Position numbers and translations under genes: made by a program
The notes under the pieces: model-generated
The model's input: only the letters and a program-made list of their open reading frames with translations
Databases searched by the model: none
What the model was told of the DNA's origin: nothing
Shown here: in pieces, positions 41,631-46,415 of the stretch
How positions within the stretch are numbered: the first letter of the stretch is position 1
Layout: every line of letters starts with the position of its first letter
DNA from: Actinokineospora pegani
GTDB taxonomy: Bacteria; Actinomycetota; Actinomycetes; Mycobacteriales; Pseudonocardiaceae
Assembly: GCF_009745975.1 (NCBI RefSeq)
Contig: NZ_WHOL01000002.1
Span: 1-46,415, forward strand
Direction of reading: 5' to 3'
DNA: 46,415 bases

Positions 41631-42218
41631 TCACCCCGAGCGCGGCGCGACGCGGATGTGGGCCCGTTCGCCCTGCCTGCCGATGAGGCTGAGGAACTCG
41701 ACGGGGCCCGCGCTGGTGGCGCCGAACCAGTGCGGGGTGCGGGTGTCGAACTCGGCGGCCTCGCCGGGGGTGAGCATCAGGTCGTCCTCTCCGAGGACCA
41801 GGCGGAGGGTTCCGTTGAGGACGTAGACCCAGTCGTGGCCCTCGTGGGTGCGCAGGTCCGGTTCGCGGTCGTCGGGGGCGGCGGGGAGGACGAACTTGTA
41901 GGCCTGGATGCCGCCCGGCCTGCGGGTCAGGGGCAGGACGGTCGAGCCGTCGCCCCCGGCGACGGGGCGCAGGTTGACGCGGGGGTCGCCGGTCAGCGGG
42001 GCGTCGACGAGTTCGTCGATGGTGACGCCGTGGGCGCGGGCGAGCGGGAGGAGCTGTTCGAGCGTGGGGCGGCGCAGGCCCGCCTCCAGCCTGGACAGCG
42101 TACTGGTGGAGATGCCGGTCTCGGCCGAGAGCTCGGTGAGCGTGGTCCCCCGGCGGGTCCGGAGGTGCTTCAGCCTCGGTCCGACGGCGTCGAGCGTGCG
42201 ATCCAGGTCCCCTGCCAT
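41631..42218 (-). CDS. XRE-family regulator with C-terminal cupin domain (195 aa)
   Basis: It starts at ATG 42218 (MAGDLDRTLDAVGPRLKHLR). The helix-turn-helix (about 14-67) reads TTLTELSAETGISTSTLSRL with EAGLRRPTLEQLLPLARAHG. A cupin-2 domain (about 115-190) has THEGHDWVYVLNGTLRLVLG and LTPGEAAEFDTRTPHWFGA, with metal-ligand-type His residues. Such proteins sense a small ligand through the cupin. It is divergent from the methyltransferase gene, with a TTGCC-N4-GGCAA repeat between them. Confidence 0.93.
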   Translation of the reverse strand: MAGDLDRTLDAVGPRLKHLRTRRGTTLTELSAETGISTSTLSRLEAGLRRPTLEQLLPLARAHGVTIDELVDAPLTGDPRVNLRPVAGGDGSTVLPLTRRPGGIQAYKFVLPAAPDDREPDLRTHEGHDWVYVLNGTLRLVLGEDDLMLTPGEAAEFDTRTPHWFGATSAGPVEFLSLIGRQGERAHIRVAPRSG

Positions 42219-42227
42219 GCCCCGATT

Positions 42228-42241
42228 TTGCCATTCGGCAA
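42228..42241. promoter_or_regulatory. Inverted repeat TTGCC-N4-GGCAA between XRE and methyltransferase genes
   Basis: The repeat lies in a 65-bp AT-rich divergent region, 10 nt upstream of the XRE start. It is a plausible autoregulatory operator. Confidence 0.5.
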
Positions 42242-42283
42242 TTTTCTTTGCAGATCCGCGGCCCCGCCGGCCACGATGGACCC

Positions 42284-42880
42284 ATGACGCACGGATTCGA
42301 CAAGGACTACTGGGACCAGCACTGGCAGCAGGCGCACGCGGGCGGCCCCGGCGGCGCGGCGCACCCGTACCTCGCCGAGGAGACCAGCGGCCTGACGCCG
42401 GGCACCGCGCTGGACGCGGGCTGCGGCACCGGCGCCGAGGCGGTCTGGCTGGCCGCGCACGGCTGGCAGGTCACCGCCGTGGACATCGCCGCCGAGGCGC
42501 TCGCCCGCGCCGCGCGCCTGTCCGACCGCGTGCGCTGGGTCGAGGCAGACCTGACCACGTGGTCCCCCGGCACCCGGTTCGACCTGGTCACGACGCACTA
42601 CGCGCACCCAGCCATGCCACAACTGGCCTTCTACGACCGCATCTCCGAGTGGGTCGCGCCCGGCGGCACCCTGCTGCTCGTCGGCCACCTGCACACCCAT
42701 GGCGGGCACACCCCCGCCGAGGCCTCGGTCACCCTCGCCGACATCACCTCGGGCCTGGACGACACCCGCTGGGAGATCACCACCGCCCACGAGCGCCTGC
42801 GCCGGGTCACCGGCAAGCCGGACCCGCTGCACGACGTCGTCGTGCGCGCCACCCGCCGCGCCGACGCCCCTGCGCCGTGA
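42284..42880 (+). CDS. Class I SAM-dependent methyltransferase (198 aa)
   Basis: It starts at ATG 42284 (MTHGFDKDYWDQHWQQAHAG); an in-frame ATG at 42248 would run into the operator region. Motif I is ALDAGCGTGAEAVWLA, motif II is VTAVDIAAEALARA, and then FDLVTTHYAHP and VAPGGTLLLVGHLH. It is of the methyltransf_25/TehB-like size class. The substrate cannot be told from sequence. It shares a divergent promoter region with the XRE-cupin regulator, a pairing common in actinomycetes. Confidence 0.9.
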   Translation: MTHGFDKDYWDQHWQQAHAGGPGGAAHPYLAEETSGLTPGTALDAGCGTGAEAVWLAAHGWQVTAVDIAAEALARAARLSDRVRWVEADLTTWSPGTRFDLVTTHYAHPAMPQLAFYDRISEWVAPGGTLLLVGHLHTHGGHTPAEASVTLADITSGLDDTRWEITTAHERLRRVTGKPDPLHDVVVRATRRADAPAP

Positions 42881-42951
42881 GCCAGGTCACCGCGACGCGG
42901 GGTTGAGTGTGCCGCAGCGGCCAGGTGTCCCCTGGACCCCACCAGCCACCC

Positions 42952-42957
42952 AGGAGG
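42952..42957 (+). promoter_or_regulatory. Ribosome binding site of the CocE-like gene
   Basis: AGGAGG lies 5 nt before GTG 42963 and decides this start. Confidence 0.8.
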
Positions 42958-42962
42958 ACACC

Positions 42963-44630
42963 GTGACCGGAACTCGAGCGACAGCTTCGGCGTTCGCCGC
43001 CCTCACCCTCGCGGGCCTGCTCGCCGTCCCCGCCGCCGCGCAGCAGGCGGCCTCGGCCGCCATCACGCACGAGGAGAACGACCGCGTCCCCGAGGGGGCG
43101 GCGTGGACGCAGCACTACTTCCCGTCCTCGGACGGCTCCGACACCGAGTTGCACGCCGACGTCCTGCTGCCGGAGGGGCGGGCCCCGGACGAGAGGCTGC
43201 CGGTGATCCTCTCGGTCGGCGCCTACTTCGGGCACGCCGGGCAGTCCGCGCCGGAGGACTGGTCGCACACCGGCCCGTCCAACCGCTTCCAGGACCTCGT
43301 CGAGGGCGCCGACCTGTTCGACCGGGGCTACGCGCTCGTCCTGGTCGACCTGCGCGGGTTCGGCGGCTCCTCCGGGTGCCTGGACTTCGTCGGGGAGGGC
43401 GAGCAGGCCGACGTCAGGGCCGCGATCGACTGGGCCGCGAGCCAGCCGTGGTCCACCGGCGCGGTGGGCATGTACGGCAAGTCCTACGACGCCATCACCG
43501 GCCTGGTGGGCAACAACCTCGACCAGGACGCGCTCAAGGCCGTCGTCGCCCAGGAGCCCATCTGGGACCTGTACCGCAACTTCCGCTCCAACGGCGTCCC
43601 CCGCACGACCATCGCCAACGTGGCGACCAGCTACGCCAGGATCGCCACGATGCCCCCGCTGCCGGATGCCGACGAGCGCTACCGGGCCAACGCGGAGTAC
43701 GAGAAGGCGCACCCGGAGTGCCTGGCGCGCAACGAGTCCGGCTACCGGATCGCGGACCCGGAGTCCGAGTACTGGAAGACGCGCGACCTGGCGGCGCGGG
43801 CCGAGGGCACCGACACACCGCTGTTGGTCACCCAGGGCCTCCTGGAGTGGAACACCGAGCCCGAGGCCATCCAGGAGTTCCTGGACAACCACGAGGGCCC
43901 GCAGCGCGGGTGGATCGGCCCGTGGGACCACGTGCGCGGCAACGACCGCGTCGCCGACGGGCGGCTGGCCATGGGCCGCGCGGGCTGGTTCGAGGAGACC
44001 ATGTCCTTCTTCGACGAGCACCTCAAGGGGGTCGAGCCGCCGGTCGACCACCCGGACTTCGCCATCCAGGACAACACCGGCGCGTGGCGGGCGCAGGACA
44101 CGTGGCCGGTCGTGGAGGAGTCGACGACCGTCGAGTTCGGCGGCGGCTCCTATGTGGACCACGGCGGCGAGGACGACCAGACGCCCAGCTTCACCGCCCG
44201 GTCCCAACCGCTCGCGAAGGCCACCAGGATCACCGGCACCCCCCGCGTGTCCCTGACCGCCGAGGGGCGCGGCAACGTCATGGTCAACCTCTACGACGTC
44301 GCCCCCGACGGCACCGCCGTCATGTTCGACGAGCAGGTGTCCCTGCTCAAGCCGGGTGCCACCGCCTTCGACCTCAAGTCCACCGAGTGGACCCTGGCCG
44401 CGGGCCACTCCCTCGCCGTGGAGGTCGGCACCGTCCAACCGGGCGGCGACTGGATCGACACCCCCACCCACGACACGATCACCGTCACGGCCGCCGGCCT
44501 CGACCTGGCCTTGGACGACCCGGCCGACGACACCCCCACCCAGGGTGACCGGGCCCCGTACCTCGACCTCTACCTGGCGGGCTACACCCGCCCCCTGCCC
44601 GCGGGGCCGGTCACGTTCACCCTGCCCTGA
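42963..44630 (+). CDS. Secreted CocE/NonD-type hydrolase (X-Pro dipeptidyl-peptidase family S15, 555 aa)
   Basis: The signal peptide is VTGTRATASAFAALTLAGLL, followed by an Ala-x-Ala site near residue 23. The S15/CocE catalytic domain has VDLRGFGGSSGCLDF, the nucleophile in GMYGKSYDAITG, an acid near LLVTQGLLEWNTEPEAI, and a His in GPWDHVRGND. The C-terminal jelly-roll domain (about 390-555) contains ATRITGTPRVSLTAEGRGNV and ends VTFTLP. The family hydrolyses esters, amides or X-Pro peptides. The protein is exported, probably extracellular. A 15-bp hairpin follows. Confidence 0.92.
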   Translation: MTGTRATASAFAALTLAGLLAVPAAAQQAASAAITHEENDRVPEGAAWTQHYFPSSDGSDTELHADVLLPEGRAPDERLPVILSVGAYFGHAGQSAPEDWSHTGPSNRFQDLVEGADLFDRGYALVLVDLRGFGGSSGCLDFVGEGEQADVRAAIDWAASQPWSTGAVGMYGKSYDAITGLVGNNLDQDALKAVVAQEPIWDLYRNFRSNGVPRTTIANVATSYARIATMPPLPDADERYRANAEYEKAHPECLARNESGYRIADPESEYWKTRDLAARAEGTDTPLLVTQGLLEWNTEPEAIQEFLDNHEGPQRGWIGPWDHVRGNDRVADGRLAMGRAGWFEETMSFFDEHLKGVEPPVDHPDFAIQDNTGAWRAQDTWPVVEESTTVEFGGGSYVDHGGEDDQTPSFTARSQPLAKATRITGTPRVSLTAEGRGNVMVNLYDVAPDGTAVMFDEQVSLLKPGATAFDLKSTEWTLAAGHSLAVEVGTVQPGGDWIDTPTHDTITVTAAGLDLALDDPADDTPTQGDRAPYLDLYLAGYTRPLPAGPVTFTLP

Positions 44631-44640
44631 CCTGGGACGA

Positions 44641-44674
44641 CCGCTTGCCCCGGCCGCTCGGCCGGGGCAAGCGG
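44641..44674. terminator. Bidirectional hairpin between convergent CocE-like and TetR genes
   Basis: A 15-bp perfect stem (44641-44655 and 44660-44674) encloses the 4-nt loop GCTC. It lies 10 nt after the hydrolase stop and 2 nt from the TetR stop. Confidence 0.75.
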
Positions 44675-44676
44675 TC

Positions 44677-45312
44677 TCAGTCGGCGCGCGGGGTGAGCAG
44701 GCGCATGGCGAGGTCGCCGTAGAGGGTGGGGCGGACGGCACCGGGGGCTATCCAGCGGAACAGGCCCAGGCCGACGGCCAGCCCGTAGAGGCCCAGGGCC
44801 AGTTCGCCCGGGTCCACGTCGTCGGCCGCGTCCGAGGTCGCCTCGATCAGGGAGCGGATCGTCTTGGGCAGGTGGGCGACGCGGGCGAGGAAGCCTGCCC
44901 GCAGCTCGGGGTCGCGGGCGGCGAGCACGGCGAACTCGACGTGCAGCAGGAAGCGGTCGGAGTCCTCGGCGAGCAGGGCCTCGCTCAGCCGCGTCAGGGC
45001 GCGGACCCGGTCGACCGGGGCGCCGGGGGTGGCGGCGTGCTCGTCGGACAGGGCGGTGGCGAGGTCGCGGACGCGCTGTTCGAACAGCTCGAGGAACAGC
45101 TCCTGCTTGCCGGAGAAGTGCGTGTAGAGGGCGCCGTGGGTGTAGCCGGCCTCCTCGGCGATCTCGGCGACCGACGCGGCGGCGTACCCGCGGCGGGCGA
45201 AGACGCGGCCCGCCGCGGCCAGGACGTCCTGCTTGGTCTGCGCGGCGCGTTCGACGCGACTGGGACGCGGCAACGCGACCTCGCTCTGGCCGGGGACGGG
45301 GATTTCCGACAC
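44677..45312 (-). CDS. TetR/AcrR-family transcriptional regulator (211 aa)
   Basis: It starts at GTG 45312 (MSEIPVPGQSEVALPRPSRV). The N-terminal helix-turn-helix (about 22-70) reads QTKQDVLAAAGRVFARRGYA and VAEIAEEAGYTHGALYTHFS. The ligand-binding domain is helical and normal in length. It is divergent from the second ESX substrate pair across 86 bp, so it may repress that pair. Confidence 0.93.
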   Translation of the reverse strand: MSEIPVPGQSEVALPRPSRVERAAQTKQDVLAAAGRVFARRGYAAASVAEIAEEAGYTHGALYTHFSGKQELFLELFEQRVRDLATALSDEHAATPGAPVDRVRALTRLSEALLAEDSDRFLLHVEFAVLAARDPELRAGFLARVAHLPKTIRSLIEATSDAADDVDPGELALGLYGLAVGLGLFRWIAPGAVRPTLYGDLAMRLLTPRAD

Positions 45313-45337
45313 TAACCCACGATCCGGCCCGACACCC

Positions 45338-45357
45338 GGAGCGATAGATTATGCTCC
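45338..45357. promoter_or_regulatory. Candidate TetR operator
   Basis: GGAGC-N10-GCTCC is an interrupted inverted repeat in the AT-richest part of the divergent region. Confidence 0.3.
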
Positions 45358-45398
45358 CAATTCAGATTGCAGTCACCATCTCAAGGTGAGGGGTCGGC

Positions 45399-45812
45399 AT
45401 GATCGAGTCGGGGGCGCGTGGGCCGGGGCTGGGCGACGAACGCCTGGTCGGCGGGTTGGACGAGGTCGAGCGCCGGTGGCTGGCAGGCGGCGTGGCGGTG
45501 GAACCGGACGCGGCCCGGCGGGCCGCCGCGGCGTGCCGCAGCCAGCTCGCCAGGATCGACGAGGCCCTGGCGACCGCGCGCGGGCTGGCCCAGGAGAGCC
45601 GCTTCGGCGACTGCGCGGTCGGCACGGCCCTGCGCGACAAGTTCGCCGCGAAGGCCACCGGCGGCCCCGCCTCCCTGGTGGCGCTGCTCAGCCGCAGCCG
45701 CGACCTGCTGGCGGTCATGGCCGAGCGCTACGACCGGACCGCCGAGGGCTACTCCGACGTCGAGGAGCAGACCGCCGACCGGATGCGGTCGCTGACCGGG
45801 CGGGTGGGCTGA
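45399..45812 (+). CDS. Small helical ESX-associated protein (137 aa)
   Basis: It starts at ATG 45399 (MIESGARGPGLGDERLVGGL) behind AGGTGAGG. It is Ala/Arg-rich and has two long helices (about 33-65 and 80-130) with no W-x-G at the turn. This resembles EspC-type ESX secretion-associated proteins. A YSDVE sequence near the C-terminus fits the YxxxD/E export signal. It overlaps the next gene by one base (TGATG), forming a substrate/partner bicistron. Confidence 0.7.
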   Translation: MIESGARGPGLGDERLVGGLDEVERRWLAGGVAVEPDAARRAAAACRSQLARIDEALATARGLAQESRFGDCAVGTALRDKFAAKATGGPASLVALLSRSRDLLAVMAERYDRTAEGYSDVEEQTADRMRSLTGRVG

Positions 45813-46415
45813 TGGACGCCGTGGAGCGCGCGCTGCTGCCGGTGCTGGAGATCCAGTCCGCGCTGGTCGGCACGGACGGCCCGACCGCCCGCGCGGCCAG
45901 GGAGCAGGCCGCGGCGGCGCGGACCGCCTGCGGCGGGGCCGTGCACGAGGACCTGTCCCGGCTGGGCGACCGGCGGGCCGACGCGGCGGGCGCGGGCTAC
46001 GACGCGCCGTCGATCACCGACCTGGACGACTGGCGGGCGTGGGAGCTGGAGGAGCTGCACGCCATGGTCGACGGCGTCAGCGCCGAGGCGCTCGACGCCG
46101 AGGGCGAGCGCTGGCAGGCGCTCGGCGCGGCGCTGGCCGACGGGTTCGGCGCGTTCGCCAGGGAGATCACCGAGGCCGTCGACGAGCGGTGGGATGGCGC
46201 GGCCGCCGCGGCGGCGGCGACCACCACCGCGGCCTTCGCCGAGTGGGGCGCGCGGCTGGGCGCCGCGGTCGACGGGACCGGGGCGCGCATCCGGCAGGCG
46301 GCGACGGCGGTCGAGATGACCAAGCTCAACCTGCCGCGGCCGCAGGAGTTCAACTGGCAGCGGATGCTGGTGGTGGCGGGCGAGGGCGCGCTGGTCGGCG
46401 GGGTGGCCGGGGCGG
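45812..46415 (+). CDS. PPE/WXG-like ESX substrate, cut by the right edge
   Basis: It starts at ATG 45812 (MDAVERALLPVLEIQSALVG) and stays open to the window end (201 codons). The first 180 residues are helical, with ERWDGAAAAAAATTTAAFAE as a WXG-like turn. After NLPRPQEFNWQRM a hydrophobic glycine-zipper (VVAGEGALVGGVAGA) begins. The left-edge toxin-type gene is similar, with a helical head followed by a hydrophobic glycine-rich part. I infer an effector-type ESX substrate. Its C-terminal domain is not visible. Confidence 0.65.
   Translation, partial: MDAVERALLPVLEIQSALVGTDGPTARAAREQAAAARTACGGAVHEDLSRLGDRRADAAGAGYDAPSITDLDDWRAWELEELHAMVDGVSAEALDAEGERWQALGAALADGFGAFAREITEAVDERWDGAAAAAAATTTAAFAEWGARLGAAVDGTGARIRQAATAVEMTKLNLPRPQEFNWQRMLVVAGEGALVGGVAGA

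Overview
The window is very GC-rich, with pervasive third-position G/C, frequent GTG starts and many 1-20 nt gene overlaps. Its ESX/type VII secretion genes (eccB, eccC, eccD and mycosin, with no eccE) point to a filamentous actinomycete, most likely of the order Pseudonocardiales. The order-level assignment is inference from gene style only.

Layout. (1) 1-11163, minus strand: a secretion operon, eccD > eccB > two small WXG100-type proteins > a 140-aa helical protein > a 913-aa repeat protein > a 557-aa PPE-like protein > a YbaB/EbfC-type protein > a 107-aa WXG-like protein > a large WXG100-like toxin-type protein that runs off the left edge. (2) 11306-15289, plus strand: eccC, the three-ATPase motor. 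(3) 15635-24779, minus: a pseudo-ADP-ribosyltransferase-like protein, an SseB-like protein, a beta-helix/AAA fusion (EccA/CbbX-type ATPase), a second pseudo-ADP-ribosyltransferase-like protein, and mycosin (mycP). (4) 25183-28600, minus: a small NarL-type histidine kinase, a LuxR response regulator, and a histidine-less kinase-like protein carrying a GTPase-like region. Divergent from these is a membrane-anchored Hsp70 ATPase (28746-30611). (5) 30630-31088: an IS982 remnant. A hypothetical gene and a divergent ECF sigma factor follow (31098-32478). (6) 32504-34325: a rearrangement scar with P450, ABC-ATPase, frameshifted permease and LuxR fragments. (7) 33946-45312: ordinary accessory genes, namely an AAA ATPase, DUF5996, NmrA, two HSL-type hydrolases with a divergent LAL regulator, an XRE-cupin regulator and methyltransferase, a CocE-type hydrolase, and TetR. 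(8) 45399 to the right edge: a second ESX substrate pair, cut by the window.

Main result. Five minus-strand genes (the WXG protein at 8264, eccD, the beta-helix/AAA gene, the 691-aa pseudo-ART gene, and the hypothetical gene beside the sigma factor) each carry GGTGAACC - exactly 17 nt - CGTG at 37-63 nt before the start codon. A weaker version precedes eccC. This looks like an ECF-type promoter regulon that ties the secretion machine to the odd accessory proteins. The ECF sigma gene at 31975 is the obvious local candidate to read it. The accessory proteins (two degenerate ART-fold proteins, a beta-helix/AAA fusion, an SseB-like protein, and a kinase-like/GTPase-like fusion with its two-component pair) form a candidate undescribed control or assembly module for this type VII system.
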